DNA from: Komagataeibacter swingsii
GTDB lineage: Bacteria; Pseudomonadota; Alphaproteobacteria; Acetobacterales; Acetobacteraceae
Assembly: GCF_003207895.1 (NCBI RefSeq)
Contig: NZ_NKUB01000001.1
Span: 248,001 to 312,000, forward strand
Direction of reading: 5' to 3'
DNA: 64,000 nucleotides
Position 1 is the stretch's first letter; the number at the start of each line of letters is the position of its first letter. The notes beneath the pieces were generated by a model. That model saw nothing but the letters and a program-made list of their open reading frames with translations, made no database searches and was not told the DNA's origin. Below, one piece after another: positions 10,203 through 20,268 of the stretch. Made by a program: the position numbers and the translations under genes.

Positions 10203-10869
10203 ATTGTCATCTTCCTCATGTGTAAAACTCAGGCCGCTTTACTGGATGCCATCCCGCTTTATCAGTTTTGCCGGACCATACAAAGCGGGCATGCGGGTTG
10301 CCACGGGTATTCCGGAATGGACCATGGTGGGCGGCATGATAATAAAATCCGCTGTTTTCCGGTTGGAACCATAATAACCTGAATAATAATATCAATAAAT
10401 ATGGAAGCTGTCAGGATGTCCATGGTGATATGTTGCATCGGGATGAACATGTTTTATGAAAATAAATAAAAAGTAATCTATTCTTTGTTTCGAATTTATA
10501 TTCCATGTCCAGGATGGTTTTTGGCCGGTTTCCTGTGTTTCCCACAGTAATGACGCCAGGAACTGCTGGAAGATGACGTATTGATGGGGCAATGAAAATT
10601 TCCGGCCGTGCCTTCCTCCGCAGTGTTTGAAAAAAACCTGCCGCGACCATTCCTGCGATCTGTCCCGCGCGCGCCCGGATTGGGTGAACCCCGCAAAACC
10701 GGCCTGACCTGCCCGGGGCAGGGCGCGTGCATGAACGGAATTCCCTGCTGGCGGTGCCAGGCACGACAGCTTCCCGCCGCTGCGGCCTATACGATCGGCC
10801 CATGCGCGGAGTAGGGTGTGGCCGCCCGCGCCCGATGCGGGTTGTCACCCTGTTTTGCGGATAGACCGA
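10203..10869. other. Long intergenic region with AT-rich segment
   Basis: These roughly 670 bases have no convincing gene. The part from about 10340 to 10500 is AT-rich, while the remainder resembles normal GC-rich DNA. Open frames on both strands lack ribosome binding sites and recognisable domains. The region must hold the promoters for the DUF4142 gene (leftward) and for DUF423 (rightward). A small RNA could be encoded here, but I see no diagnostic structure. Confidence 0.4.
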
Positions 10870-11247
10870 ATGCCTACTGTTGTCAGGTTCCTCTTGTGTT
10901 TTGCGGCGCTGGCCGCGTTTTCCAGTGTCATGGGGGGCGCACTGACCGCTCATCTACCCGACCGTTTCTTTGCCGAAGGGGGGCGGGACATGGCCCGTCA
11001 GGCCATACAGATGCAGATGTGGCACGCACTGGCCATTATCGGCATTTCGGTCCTGATGGTCCAGCAGGGGTGCAGGGTGCTGGTTTCGGTCTCCGGCTGC
11101 ATGATGGCGGTGGGTACCGTCCTGTTCAGCGTGGGTGTTGCGCTGACCGCGTTCTGGGGGATTCATCCCGGCCCGGTCGCCCCCACGGGGGGCAGCATGC
11201 TCATGCTGGCATGGCTGCTTCTGGCCGTCGGGGTCATGCGTTCATGA
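10870..11247 (+). CDS. DUF423 family inner-membrane protein
   Basis: The 125-residue protein has four hydrophobic segments (about 5-24, 44-62, 67-88 and 102-122) and the small-protein layout of the DUF423/YgdD family. It includes the Met-rich HALAIIG segment after the first loop and the conserved APTGG motif near residue 105. The function is unknown. The ATG at 10870 puts the first membrane helix at the N-terminus; the frame is open from 10816. Its stop codon overlaps the start of the methyltransferase gene (ATGA), as often found for DUF423 next to an rRNA methyltransferase gene, suggesting translational coupling. Confidence 0.8.
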   Translation: MPTVVRFLLCFAALAAFSSVMGGALTAHLPDRFFAEGGRDMARQAIQMQMWHALAIIGISVLMVQQGCRVLVSVSGCMMAVGTVLFSVGVALTAFWGIHPGPVAPTGGSMLMLAWLLLAVGVMRS

Positions 11248-12194
11248 GCGCGACGGACATAACATCGCCGCCGTGGACAGTGCGCAGCGCCTATCTGGCG
11301 CCACCGGGGTTTGAGGCCGTCATGGAACAGGAACTGGCCCGCCGGGGCGCAGGCGACCTGTGCTGGCACGGGCGTCTGGCGCTGTCTGGCGCGCCGCCGG
11401 TGGCCTGCCTGTGGGCGCTGGACATATGGGACGCGCCGGAAGAACATGCGGTTCCGTCCATCAAGGGGGCAGCGCGGATCATGCGGGCGATCCAGCGCAA
11501 CTGGGCCGGATACGTGCCAACGCTGCACCGTCGCAGCGCGCTGGTTGCTGACGCGCTGCCGCCGCTGCGGCCAAAACCCCTTCCCTTTCCCGCCGTCGGG
11601 CCGGATGCGCATCTGGGGGCATGGACGCTGCTTTCGGCGGACCGGCTGCTCCTGTCGCGCACCAAGTCCTCGCCTTTCGTGAATGGCGAGGTCCCGTTTG
11701 TCGAAAACCGAACCGATCCGCCCTCGCGCGCCTATCTCAAGCTGTGGGAAGCCCTGCTGCGCCTGGGCCGTTGGCCGGTAGCGGGGGAAAGCTGCATTGA
11801 CCTTGGGGCCTGTCCCGGTGGCTGGACATGGGTTGCGGCCAGTTGCGGGGCGCATGTCACCGCCATTGACCGCTCCCCCCTGGCTGAAAACGTCGCAAGC
11901 CTGCCCAACGTGACATGCCGGTACGAAAGCGCGTTCGGGCTGGACCCGGAAAGCTGCGATCCCGTGGCCTGGCTGTTTTCCGATATCATCGCCTATCCCG
12001 CCCGCCTGCTGGCGCTGGCGCGACGGTGGATTGCGTCGGGCCGGGCCGCGCGCATTGTCATGACCATCAAGTTCCAGGGTGAAACCGACCACGACACGGC
12101 GGATGCCTTTGCCGCCATTCCCGGCGGCCGGGTGCTGCACCTGTGGCACAACAAGCATGAACTGACCTTTTTCTGGCAGCGCGACCCGTCATGA
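11244..12194 (+). CDS. RlmM-like 23S rRNA 2'-O-ribose methyltransferase
   Basis: This 316-residue protein has an N-terminal RNA-binding-like region followed by an FtsJ-type Rossmann domain. The SAM-binding motif is DLGACPGGW at 186-194, and the catalytic tetrad of RrmJ/RlmM enzymes can be read as K166, D247, K276 and E306. RlmM methylates C2498 of 23S rRNA in Escherichia coli. The similarity is clear at the motif level, but the protein is somewhat shorter than E. coli RlmM (about 366), so the exact target nucleotide is inferred. It is translationally coupled to the DUF423 gene. Confidence 0.75.
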   Translation: MSATDITSPPWTVRSAYLAPPGFEAVMEQELARRGAGDLCWHGRLALSGAPPVACLWALDIWDAPEEHAVPSIKGAARIMRAIQRNWAGYVPTLHRRSALVADALPPLRPKPLPFPAVGPDAHLGAWTLLSADRLLLSRTKSSPFVNGEVPFVENRTDPPSRAYLKLWEALLRLGRWPVAGESCIDLGACPGGWTWVAASCGAHVTAIDRSPLAENVASLPNVTCRYESAFGLDPESCDPVAWLFSDIIAYPARLLALARRWIASGRAARIVMTIKFQGETDHDTADAFAAIPGGRVLHLWHNKHELTFFWQRDPS

Positions 12195-12485
12195 GGCGGT
12201 ATGGCGGCGGCTGATCAGCCTGTCCGCCACTTCCACCACCCCGATCGCCAGCAGGCAGCACACAAGGGCGACAGCCATCACGATCAGCTGTTCCTGCGCG
12301 GTGGCGTCATTCGCCCCGGCCAGGCGGTACAGCGCCAGCCACATGCCCGTCCCGGCCACGCGGTCCACCATGCCCGCCACGGTGGCGCTGAAACGCAGGC
12401 TGAGCATGAACAGCCCCGTCAGCACAAGCACCGCCACCGTCTTGCACACGGTCCGGGCCACGGTGGCAGGCGGGTTGGGCGTCAT
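12189..12485 (-). CDS. Small two-helix membrane protein, unknown function
   Basis: The 98-residue product has two strong hydrophobic helices (about residues 10-38 and 64-88) and no other recognisable motif. GGGAAAG lies just upstream of the ATG at 12485, supporting real translation. Its stop codon overlaps the 3' end of the convergent methyltransferase gene by 6 nt. It lies downstream of the M3 peptidase gene on the same strand, with a 54-nt gap. Confidence 0.55.
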   Translation of the reverse strand: MTPNPPATVARTVCKTVAVLVLTGLFMLSLRFSATVAGMVDRVAGTGMWLALYRLAGANDATAQEQLIVMAVALVCCLLAIGVVEVADRLISRRHTAS

Positions 12486-12539
12486 GGCTTTCCCTTGATG
12501 TAATGATGGCAGCCGTTCCGCGCGGGCGCGCGTCGGGTG

Positions 12540-14213
12540 TCAGGCGTTCAGGATGTCGCGCGCCGTACGGACCACGTCAGCCAGCGTGCCCGGCTTGAAG
12601 GGTGACTTCAGCCCCGCTGAACGGACCAGCCGGGTAAAAGGTTGCGCCCCACCCTGCGCGCATAGCGCGACATAGGCCTGCAATGCGCCATCCATGTCCG
12701 TGCGGCTGCGGATCCAGAACTGCATCGCGCAGCACAGCGCCAGCGCGTAATCAATGTAATAGAAGGGCGAGCGGTAGATATGCCCCTGCGCCTGCCACCG
12801 CCCCCCCATGGCCGGGTGCGACAGGCCGCCATAGTCGCGCCATGGCAGGTAGTGCTGTTCCAGCCGCTTCCATGTGGCGTGACGTTCCGCCGGCGTCATG
12901 TGCGGGTTGGCATAGATTTCGGTCTGGAAGTGATCGACGCAGACCCCATAGGGCAGGAACGACAGCGACGAGATCAGGTGCATCTGCCGGAAGCGGTCGC
13001 CCTGTCCGGCTTCCACCATCAGGTCGATATGCGGCCATGTCAGGAATTCCAGCGCCATGGAATTGATTTCGGCCCCGTCCATGGTCGGCCATAGCAGGTC
13101 AACGGCGGGCAGGCTGCGGCTTTTCCAGTTCTGGTAGGCATGGCCCATTTCATGGGTGAACACGTTGATGTCGTGCTGCGTGCCGTTGAAATTGGCGAAT
13201 ATGAACGGCATGCCCACCGTGGGGAAGGATGTGCAGAACCCGCCCCCCGCCTTGCCGGGCCGGTTGACCAGGTCCAGGTAGCCGCCATCGCGCATCTGCC
13301 CGAAAAACGCGCCCAGATCGCCGCCCATGCGGTCGAACATGGCCTGCGCGCGCGCCAGCAGCACATCGTGGTCGCCTGCCGGGCGCGGATTGCCCTTGGG
13401 GTCGATCAGCGGTTCGTCCCATGAATACAGGACGTCCCACCCCATCGTCTCGCACCGCTTTTGCAGGATGTCATGGACCAGTGGCACGACGTGTTCATGC
13501 ACGTCATCGCGAAAGCGCGCGACATCCGCAGGCCCGTAATCCACCCGGCGCATGCGGCGGTACGCCAGCGGGATATAGCTGTCATAGCCCAGCGTTTCCG
13601 CCATGCCGTGGCGCAGGTGGACCATCTGGTCAAACAGGGTGTCGAGCCGCGTGGCGTTCTGTTCAAAAAACGCCCACCTGGCCCGTTCCGCCTCGCGGCG
13701 CATGGCGCGGTCCGTGCTTTCGGCATAAGGGGCGAGGCCGGACAGGTTGACATGGGTGCCGTCGATTGCCACGCGCGCACTGGCCAGAAGGGCGGTGTAT
13801 TCGCCGCTCAGCCGGGCTTCCTCCTCCAGCGCGTCGGCAATGCGGGGGTCGAAGGTGGTGATGTCGGTCCGCCACAGTTCCAGCGTATGGGGGGTGATCG
13901 CCTGGGCCACCGCCGTGGGGTCGGGGTATTCCAGCAGCCTGCGCTTCAGCGCGACTTCATGCGCGGTGACATGCGGCGTCAGGGCATCGGCATAATCGCG
14001 GTCGGCGCGGGCGCCGGGGCTGGTGGTGTCCTGTGCGAAACGCAGGTCAACCAGCGCGGACCAGCTTTCGTAATCGCGGCGGATCGTATCAAACAGGCGG
14101 GCGGCGTCCGCCACGTTGCCCTGGTCCAGCAGGGTCGAGACCTGGCCGAAACGCAGCCCGAGCGCGTCGCGCGTGGGGCGTGGGAAATCAAGGCTGTCAA
14201 AATGGCGCAACAT
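12540..14213 (-). CDS. M3 family oligoendopeptidase (PepF-like)
   Basis: This 557-residue zinc metallopeptidase has the HEMGH motif at 354-358 (zinc ligands H354 and H358, general base E355) and the distal glutamate ligand E382 in the AEINSMALEF segment. The N-terminal half is the mostly helical M3 scaffold. Such enzymes degrade short peptides in the cytoplasm. The gene lies directly downstream of an OPT-type oligopeptide transporter on the same strand (66-nt gap), a sensible pairing of peptide import with intracellular hydrolysis. No signal peptide is present. Confidence 0.88.
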   Translation of the reverse strand: MLRHFDSLDFPRPTRDALGLRFGQVSTLLDQGNVADAARLFDTIRRDYESWSALVDLRFAQDTTSPGARADRDYADALTPHVTAHEVALKRRLLEYPDPTAVAQAITPHTLELWRTDITTFDPRIADALEEEARLSGEYTALLASARVAIDGTHVNLSGLAPYAESTDRAMRREAERARWAFFEQNATRLDTLFDQMVHLRHGMAETLGYDSYIPLAYRRMRRVDYGPADVARFRDDVHEHVVPLVHDILQKRCETMGWDVLYSWDEPLIDPKGNPRPAGDHDVLLARAQAMFDRMGGDLGAFFGQMRDGGYLDLVNRPGKAGGGFCTSFPTVGMPFIFANFNGTQHDINVFTHEMGHAYQNWKSRSLPAVDLLWPTMDGAEINSMALEFLTWPHIDLMVEAGQGDRFRQMHLISSLSFLPYGVCVDHFQTEIYANPHMTPAERHATWKRLEQHYLPWRDYGGLSHPAMGGRWQAQGHIYRSPFYYIDYALALCCAMQFWIRSRTDMDGALQAYVALCAQGGAQPFTRLVRSAGLKSPFKPGTLADVVRTARDILNA

Positions 14214-14279
14214 GCGCGGCAGGGTGCCATGGAAACCCTGCCTGCGTCCATGCCGGATTATCTGTATTATCTGTCGCGC

Positions 14280-16217
14280 TTACCGGCGGCCCTGCCGTAG
14301 CTGCATGGCGCAGAACCACGCGCACAGCGCGCAGAACGCCCCCAGTCCCGTCATGGTGGTGACTGTCGTGTCCATGCCGGGGGGCAGCAGCGAAAGCGGG
14401 CTGTCGCGCCCGCTCAGCGCGGACAGGCTGGCCAGCACCACCCCCGTCAGGCTTTCCCCCACGATCAGGCCCGATGCGATCATGGTGCCCTGATGGCTGC
14501 CCGCGCCCGCGTTCAGGCGGGTGACGACATGGCCCAGGATCGCGCCAATGGCCAGGGTGACGGAAACGCTCATGGGCAGGTAGATGCCAACCCCCACCGC
14601 CAGCGGTGGCAGCGCGCCACGCCCCATGCGGCGCAGGCCCGCGTCAATCCCGATCAGCACGCAGCCCGCCGCAACCCCCAGCAGCAGCATGTTCCAGTCA
14701 AGCTGGTGCAGGAAAATGCCCGATGTAATCAGCAGCAGCAGGGCGGGTTGCGGCGCGGCCAGGGCGTGGCTTGCGTCCATCCCCGCGCGTGGCATCGCGC
14801 CCACGAAGCCATAGGTCTGGTACAGCACGTCCAGCACCGGCGGAATGATGACCGCCCCGGTCACGCAGCCGACCAGCAGCACGGCTTCCTGCTTCCACGG
14901 CGTCGCCCCCACCATCGCGCCGGTTTTCAGGTCCTGCAGGTTATCATTGGCGATCGCGGCGGACGCGGTGACGGCGGTCAGGGCATACAGGCAGAACCCG
15001 ATGGCGAAATGCTGCCCTTCCATGCCCGCGAACAGCCCCAGCGCGCGCAGCACCACGAACACGCCCGACAGGCACATGGCGGCCAGGATGATGACGCCGG
15101 AAATGGGGGATGACGAAGACCCCACCAGCCCCGCCATGTACCCGCACGCCGCCGCCACGAACAGCCCGACACCCATGCAGCACGCAAGCCCCGCCAGGGT
15201 CGCCGCAAGCGCGGGCAGGGTGGCCACGCTGGCATGGGCGAACATGAAGAACAGCCCCCCGATCACCACCAGCACGAGACCGGCAATGGCGCGCATGGCG
15301 CGTGGCGACAGGTCGGTTTCGGTGCGGCTGGCGCAGGCATCACCCTGCCTGCGCGCCAGCAGCACGCGCACGCTGGCCAGCAGCGGGCGGCCCATGCGCA
15401 GCACCGTCCAGATCGCGGCGATCCCGATCAGCCCCACGCCGATGAAGCGTGCCTTGTCCTTCCACAGGCTGGTCGCGAACGTGCTGGCGGGCAGGGCCGC
15501 CGGGTTGGGCTGGACATGCGCCATGACGGGCACGATGACTTCCCATGTCAGCATCGCCCCCGTCAGCATCGCGATGCCGCCTTCCAGCCCGACCAGGTAG
15601 CCCGCCCCCAGCAGTGCCGGTGAAAACCCCAGTGACAGGCGGAAGGCCGAGATGCCCCATACGGCGGTCGCCGTCATGCCGTCGCCCAGCACGCGCAGGC
15701 CGGCGGTGGCGAAGGTCAGGGCCGCCGCCAGCATGCCGCTATGCATCAGGGCGCGGATGCCGCCCTGGTCCTCCCGCGCCGCGCCGGCGCGCAGGATCTC
15801 GGCCGCCGCCACCCCTTCGGGAAAGGGCAGGGCCGGGTCCGCCAGCATGACGCGGCGCAGCGGTATGGTGAACAGTACCCCCGTCATGCCGCCCGCCGCC
15901 GTAAGCAGCGCCGTCAGCATGAAGGGGAAATGCCGCCACACCCCGGCCATGACCAGCGCGGGCAGGCTGGCGAACACGCAGGCCAGCGTGCCTGCGGCGG
16001 AAGCCTGCGTCTGGACCAGGTTGTTTTCAAGGATCGTGCCCCCGCCCAGAACCCGCAGCGCCGCCATGGAAATGACGGCGGCGGGAATGGAGGTGGCGAT
16101 GGTCAGCCCGACCCGCAGCCCCAGATAGACATTGGACGCGGTGAAGACGACGGTGATCAGCGCACCGATCACGATGCCGCGCCATGTCAGTTCGGATGGC
16201 TGGGAATGTCTGGCCAA
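14280..16217 (-). CDS. OPT family oligopeptide transporter
   Basis: The 645-residue protein is almost entirely hydrophobic, with about 14-16 predicted membrane helices. It has the characteristic N-terminal signature of OPT proteins (a TWRGIVIGALITVVFTASN-type first helix and LGLRVGLT), plus the internal SSPISG motif after the middle helices. OPT transporters take up small peptides or metal chelates by proton coupling; the substrate is not predictable here. It is followed by the M3 peptidase gene and preceded by a lipoprotein gene 9 nt upstream, suggesting one operon of three or four genes. Confidence 0.88.
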   Translation of the reverse strand: MARHSQPSELTWRGIVIGALITVVFTASNVYLGLRVGLTIATSIPAAVISMAALRVLGGGTILENNLVQTQASAAGTLACVFASLPALVMAGVWRHFPFMLTALLTAAGGMTGVLFTIPLRRVMLADPALPFPEGVAAAEILRAGAAREDQGGIRALMHSGMLAAALTFATAGLRVLGDGMTATAVWGISAFRLSLGFSPALLGAGYLVGLEGGIAMLTGAMLTWEVIVPVMAHVQPNPAALPASTFATSLWKDKARFIGVGLIGIAAIWTVLRMGRPLLASVRVLLARRQGDACASRTETDLSPRAMRAIAGLVLVVIGGLFFMFAHASVATLPALAATLAGLACCMGVGLFVAAACGYMAGLVGSSSSPISGVIILAAMCLSGVFVVLRALGLFAGMEGQHFAIGFCLYALTAVTASAAIANDNLQDLKTGAMVGATPWKQEAVLLVGCVTGAVIIPPVLDVLYQTYGFVGAMPRAGMDASHALAAPQPALLLLITSGIFLHQLDWNMLLLGVAAGCVLIGIDAGLRRMGRGALPPLAVGVGIYLPMSVSVTLAIGAILGHVVTRLNAGAGSHQGTMIASGLIVGESLTGVVLASLSALSGRDSPLSLLPPGMDTTVTTMTGLGAFCALCAWFCAMQLRQGRR

Positions 16218-16226
16218 GGCGGCCCC

Positions 16227-16805
16227 TTACATCTTGTGGAAGGTCGGCATGACAAGATGCGCGCGGTTGAAGTCAAGCTGCGCCTTGGTCAGCTGGAAGC
16301 CGATCTCGATATGGTACTGGTCGCTGTGGATATGGCGCGACACCGGCAGGGTTATGGGGATGTTGCGGGTGTGAGTCAGGTCCTGCATGCGCCCGTCGTC
16401 AAATGACACGTGGGCGACGAATTCCTTCTTGCTCTTGATCTCGCCATTGAACACCACGGCGACGAAATACGGGATGTTGACGAAATTCACGCTCGACGCC
16501 GGGCCGCGTTCCACATGCAGCCCGATCTTCATGTTGGTCATGACGGTGCGCTTCTCCCCCGCCTCGCACGATCCGACCACGCGGGTCAGGCTGGCGCGCG
16601 CGACAAGGTGGGTCACGTCATGGTCGCTGCCGGAATACTGGTAGTAATCGGCGGCCTCACCGGGGATTTCCACCACGGGGCAGGCCGGGGCGAAATCGAT
16701 CGAATCGGATTCGCCTGAACAGCCAGCCAGCAGGGACACCGCTCCCAGCATGCAGATCGTCAGGGCGTTTCGTGACAGGCGTGATGGCACAAGGGCAGGA
16801 ATCAT
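16227..16805 (-). CDS. Putative lipoprotein of unknown function
   Basis: The 192-residue protein carries a typical lipoprotein signal: a basic N-terminus, a hydrophobic core and the lipobox LLAGC ending at Cys29. It is therefore predicted to be a membrane-anchored periplasmic protein. The mature part contains alternating beta-type segments and no domain that I recognise. The 9-nt gap to the OPT transporter gene suggests co-expression, and a role near the peptide-uptake system is a possible inference only. Confidence 0.65.
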   Translation of the reverse strand: MIPALVPSRLSRNALTICMLGAVSLLAGCSGESDSIDFAPACPVVEIPGEAADYYQYSGSDHDVTHLVARASLTRVVGSCEAGEKRTVMTNMKIGLHVERGPASSVNFVNIPYFVAVVFNGEIKSKKEFVAHVSFDDGRMQDLTHTRNIPITLPVSRHIHSDQYHIEIGFQLTKAQLDFNRAHLVMPTFHKM

Positions 16806-17056
16806 GCGGGTATTCCGGGTAGGTCAGGTGTGGACAGAGGCCCGCCCTGCGGGGGGTGGCCGGGATGCAACGCAATGCCGGCAGGGCGACGGGGGAGGAC
16901 AGACATGGCACAGTACGTTAGGATCAACGGGAAAATGGCTTGCGCCATTGCCGCGGTTTGCGTAGGGCCGGGACCATCGCACGGGAGACCGGCGCCGGAA
17001 CTGTAGCAGATCGCGGCCCGTATCCTATACCGCCCGCCGGATGTTTGGGGAACACC

Positions 17057-18058
17057 ATGCCCGACCAGATGATTCATACGCCCGATAATACCGCCCCCAC
17101 CGAGGCACCGCCCCGTGTCCTGAAAGTGCTGCTGGCAGGCCCGCGCGGTTTCTGCGCCGGCGTCGACCGCGCCATCCGCGTGGTGGAGGAGGCGATCCGC
17201 CGTTATGGCGCGCCGGTCTATGTCCGCCACGAGATTGTCCATAACCGCACCGTGGTCGAGGCGCTGGAAGCGCAGGGCGCGATCTTTGTCGAGGAACTGG
17301 ACGAAGTCCCCGCCGACGGGCAGGTGGTGTTTTCCGCCCACGGCGTGCCTAAGACCGTGCCCGCCGAGGCCGAGCGCCGCAACCTGCTGTACCTGGATGC
17401 GACGTGCCCGCTGGTGTCCAAGGTCCACCGCGAGGCCGAGCGCCACTTCGCCGATGGCGGCCCCGAAAGCCGCCATATCCTGATGATCGGCCATGCGGGC
17501 CACCCCGAGGTGGTCGGCACGATGGGCCAGCTGCCGCCCGGCGCCGTCACCCTGATCAACGACGCCGAGGAAGCCCGCACCGTCCAGCCCGCCGACCCCG
17601 CGCGCCTGGCCTTCATTACCCAGACCACGCTGTCGGTCGATGACACGGCGGAAATCGTGGACATCCTGCGCGACCGCTTCCCCCTGATCGAGGGGCCGCG
17701 GCGCGAGGACATCTGCTACGCCACCACCAACCGGCAGGAAGCGGTCAAGGCGATCGCGCCGGGCTGTGACCTGGTGATCGTGATCGGTTCGCCCAATTCG
17801 TCCAACTCGCAGCGCCTGCGCGAAGTGGCCGAGCGTTCGGGCGCGCCGCGCGCGCTGCTGGTGCCGCGCCTGAACGCGCTGGACTGGTCGGCGCTGGACG
17901 GTGTGGCGACGCTGGGGATCACGGCGGGCGCGTCCGCGCCGGAATCGCTGGTGCAGGAGATGGTGGCGGCCCTGGCCAAGCGGTTCACGCTTGAGATCGA
18001 GGAAATCACCGTCAAGGAAGAAAACGTGGCCTTCCGCCTGCCGGCGCCGCTGGGCTGA
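17057..18058 (+). CDS. ispH: 4-Hydroxy-3-methylbut-2-enyl diphosphate reductase
   Basis: The 333-residue product is IspH (LytB), the last enzyme of the MEP isoprenoid pathway, which yields IPP and DMAPP. The three cluster-binding cysteines are visible: C33 in [10 protein letters not shown]117 in DATCPLV and C220 in [11 protein letters not shown]. The [10 protein letters not shown] segment near 188-197 is also conserved. The start at 17057 gives a short N-terminal extension before the first conserved block. This pathway supplies precursors for hopanoids and quinones. thrB begins 13 nt downstream. Confidence 0.95.
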   Translation: MPDQMIHTPDNTAPTEAPPRVLKVLLAGPRGFCAGVDRAIRVVEEAIRRYGAPVYVRHEIVHNRTVVEALEAQGAIFVEELDEVPADGQVVFSAHGVPKTVPAEAERRNLLYLDATCPLVSKVHREAERHFADGGPESRHILMIGHAGHPEVVGTMGQLPPGAVTLINDAEEARTVQPADPARLAFITQTTLSVDDTAEIVDILRDRFPLIEGPRREDICYATTNRQEAVKAIAPGCDLVIVIGSPNSSNSQRLREVAERSGAPRALLVPRLNALDWSALDGVATLGITAGASAPESLVQEMVAALAKRFTLEIEEITVKEENVAFRLPAPLG

Positions 18059-18071
18059 ACCGTATCCCCAC

Positions 18072-19040
18072 ATGGCAGTCTATACCGAAGTGCCGGAAGA
18101 TGCGCTGGCTGCGTTTCTGGAAGGCTATGACATCGGCAGGCCCGTCGCCTGCCACGGCATTGCGGAAGGTGTGGAAAACAGCAACTTCCTGCTGAAGACC
18201 ACACAGGCCACCTTCATCCTGACGCTGTATGAGCGTCGGGTGAACCCCGATGAACTGCCATGGTTCCTGGGGCTTATGCAGTACCTGGCGCAGCATGGCC
18301 TGTCGTGCCCGCTGCCGGTGGCCGACCGGCAGGGGCGCACGCTGCGCACGCTGTCCGGCCGTCCCGCCGCCATCACCACCTTCCTGCCCGGCCGTGGCGC
18401 GCGGGTGGTCGATGCGGACATGTGCGCGCAGGTGGGCGCGGCCATGGCGCGGCTGCACCTGCTGGGCGAAGGCTACGTGGCCGAACGCCCCAATTCCATG
18501 GGACCGCAGGCATGGACCGGCCTGCTGCAGGCCTGCCGGGCACGGGGGGATGAGGTCCGCCCCGGCCTGGTGCGCGCGATTGGCGATACGCTGGCGCGCG
18601 TGCTGCCCGCATGGCCCGGCACGGGCGGCAACCCGTCCCTGCCGCGCGGGCAGATCCACGCCGACCTGTTTCCCGACAATGTCTTTTTCCGTGACGGCAG
18701 GCTGTCGGGCATCATTGATTTCTATTTCGCCTGCACCGACTGGTATGCCTACGACCTGGCCATTACCATCAATGCCTGGTGCTTTGACGACACGGGCCGT
18801 TTTGAGCCAACCCATGCGCGCGCCATGGTGGAATCCTACCGCCATGTCCGCCCGCTGGAGGATGCGGAGGACGCGGCCCTTGCCACCCTTGCCACCGGGG
18901 CGGCCATCCGCTTCACGCTCACCCGCCTGTATGACTGGATCAATACGCCCGCGGATGCGCTGGTGACGCGCAAGGACCCGCTGGAATATCTGGCGCGCAT
19001 GGAATTCTTCGCGTCCCGCATGGATGAAGGTTTCCTGTGA
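18072..19040 (+). CDS. thrB: Homoserine kinase, ThrB2 (APH-fold) type
   Basis: The 322-residue protein is the aminoglycoside-phosphotransferase-like homoserine kinase found in alphaproteobacteria, which makes O-phosphohomoserine for threonine synthesis. The Brenner motif HADLFPDN (196-203) and the IIDFYFA metal-binding segment near 214-220 are present, as is the substrate-region GVENSNF motif near 33-39. It lies between ispH and rnhA, an order common in related bacteria, and its stop codon overlaps the rnhA start. Confidence 0.92.
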   Translation: MAVYTEVPEDALAAFLEGYDIGRPVACHGIAEGVENSNFLLKTTQATFILTLYERRVNPDELPWFLGLMQYLAQHGLSCPLPVADRQGRTLRTLSGRPAAITTFLPGRGARVVDADMCAQVGAAMARLHLLGEGYVAERPNSMGPQAWTGLLQACRARGDEVRPGLVRAIGDTLARVLPAWPGTGGNPSLPRGQIHADLFPDNVFFRDGRLSGIIDFYFACTDWYAYDLAITINAWCFDDTGRFEPTHARAMVESYRHVRPLEDAEDAALATLATGAAIRFTLTRLYDWINTPADALVTRKDPLEYLARMEFFASRMDEGFL

Positions 19041-19546
19041 TGAACGAGGACGCGGCCCCTGTCGAAAACGCGGCCCCCGCCACCGATCTGGTGGAAATCT
19101 GGACCGATGGCGGGTGCAAGCCCAATCCCGGCCCCGGTGGTTGGGGGGCGTTGCTGTGCTGTCGCGGGCAGGAACGTGAACTGTCGGGCGGCGAGGCGGA
19201 AACCACCAACAACCGCATGGAACTGACCGCCGCCGCCGAGGCGCTGGAGGCGCTGAAGCGTCCCTGCCGTGTCGTGCTGCACACCGACAGCGAATATGTG
19301 CGCAATGGCATCACGCGGTGGAGCACGGGCTGGGTGCGGCGCAAGTGGCGCAACGCATCGGGCGACCCGGTGGCGAACATGGACCTGTGGCGGCGGCTGC
19401 TGGATGTCAGCGCGAAGCATGAAATTGAATGGAAATGGGTGCGTGGCCATTCCGGCGACGTGAACAACGAACGCGTGGACCAGATGGCCACCGCCGCGCG
19501 TGATGCGCTTGGCATTCCCTATCCCCGGCGCAAGAGCGGAAAATGA
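19040..19546 (+). CDS. rnhA: Ribonuclease HI
   Basis: The 168-residue enzyme degrades the RNA strand of RNA-DNA hybrids. The catalytic carboxylates are D23 ([11 protein letters not shown]), E61 (NNRMELTA), D83 (HTDSEYV) and D147 (NNERVDQMA). The basic handle region ([11 protein letters not shown]) is present. The length is slightly above the E. coli enzyme because of a 15-residue N-terminal extension. The ATG at 19040 overlaps the thrB stop; a GTG codon directly before it is in frame. The stop codon overlaps the next ABC ATPase gene. Confidence 0.93.
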   Translation: MNEDAAPVENAAPATDLVEIWTDGGCKPNPGPGGWGALLCCRGQERELSGGEAETTNNRMELTAAAEALEALKRPCRVVLHTDSEYVRNGITRWSTGWVRRKWRNASGDPVANMDLWRRLLDVSAKHEIEWKWVRGHSGDVNNERVDQMATAARDALGIPYPRRKSGK

Positions 19547-20268
19547 TGGCCCCGCCCCCTGCCATCCGGTTGGAAGGGGTGGGGCTGGACTTCGGGGCCG
19601 CACCGCTTTTCCGGGACCTGGACCTGTGCTTCGGGGCCGGGATCATGACCGTGCTGCTGGGGGCCAGCGGTGTTGGCAAGACATCGCTGCTGCGCATGCT
19701 GGGCGGGCTGGTCATGCCGGATTACGGGCGCGTGGCGGCGGCGGACGGGCAGCCGCTTGCCGGGCGGGTCGCGTGGATGGGGCAGCAGGACCTGCTGCTG
19801 CCATGGGCCACTGTCATGGACAACGTGATGCTGGGCGCGCGCCTGCGCGGCGACCGGGCGGACCGGGGCAGGGCGGGGCGCCTGCTGGACTGTGTCGGGC
19901 TGTCATCGCGCGCGGCGGCCCTGCCGGGCACGCTGTCGGGCGGCATGCGCCAGCGCGTCGCACTGGCGCGCGTGCTGTATGAAGACCGGCCCGTCGTGCT
20001 GATGGATGAACCCTTTTCCGCATTGGACAGCGTGACGCGGGCACGGATGCAGGATCTGGCCGGGCGGATGCTGGCGGGGCGCACCGTGGTGCTGATTACC
20101 CATGACCCACTGGAAGCCTGCCGGCTGGCGGACCGCATGCTGCTCATGTCCGGGCATCCCGCGCGGCTGGACGCCATGGGTGTCCCGGCCGGGGCCGTGC
20201 CGCGCGCGGTGGATGACCCGGGCGTGCTGGCGGCGCAGTCCGTGCTGCTGCGGCGGATGATGCAATGA
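19543..20268 (+). CDS. ABC transporter ATPase (SsuB/TauB/ThiZ-like)
   Basis: The 241-residue ATPase has Walker [10 protein letters not shown] at 40-48, signature LSGGMRQ at 131-137 and Walker B VVLMDEP at 151-157. It resembles ATPases of the nitrate/sulfonate/taurine/hydroxymethylpyrimidine importer family. It overlaps rnhA upstream (ATGA) and the permease gene downstream. The transporter pair has no substrate-binding protein gene next to it. Substrate unknown. Confidence 0.85.
   Translation: MMAPPPAIRLEGVGLDFGAAPLFRDLDLCFGAGIMTVLLGASGVGKTSLLRMLGGLVMPDYGRVAAADGQPLAGRVAWMGQQDLLLPWATVMDNVMLGARLRGDRADRGRAGRLLDCVGLSSRAAALPGTLSGGMRQRVALARVLYEDRPVVLMDEPFSALDSVTRARMQDLAGRMLAGRTVVLITHDPLEACRLADRMLLMSGHPARLDAMGVPAGAVPRAVDDPGVLAAQSVLLRRMMQ

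Noticed and set aside
10411-10953. 180-codon minus-strand frame in the long intergenic region
   Set aside because: Composition shifts abruptly between the AT-rich and GC-rich parts, there is no ribosome binding site, and it overlaps the real DUF423 gene start.
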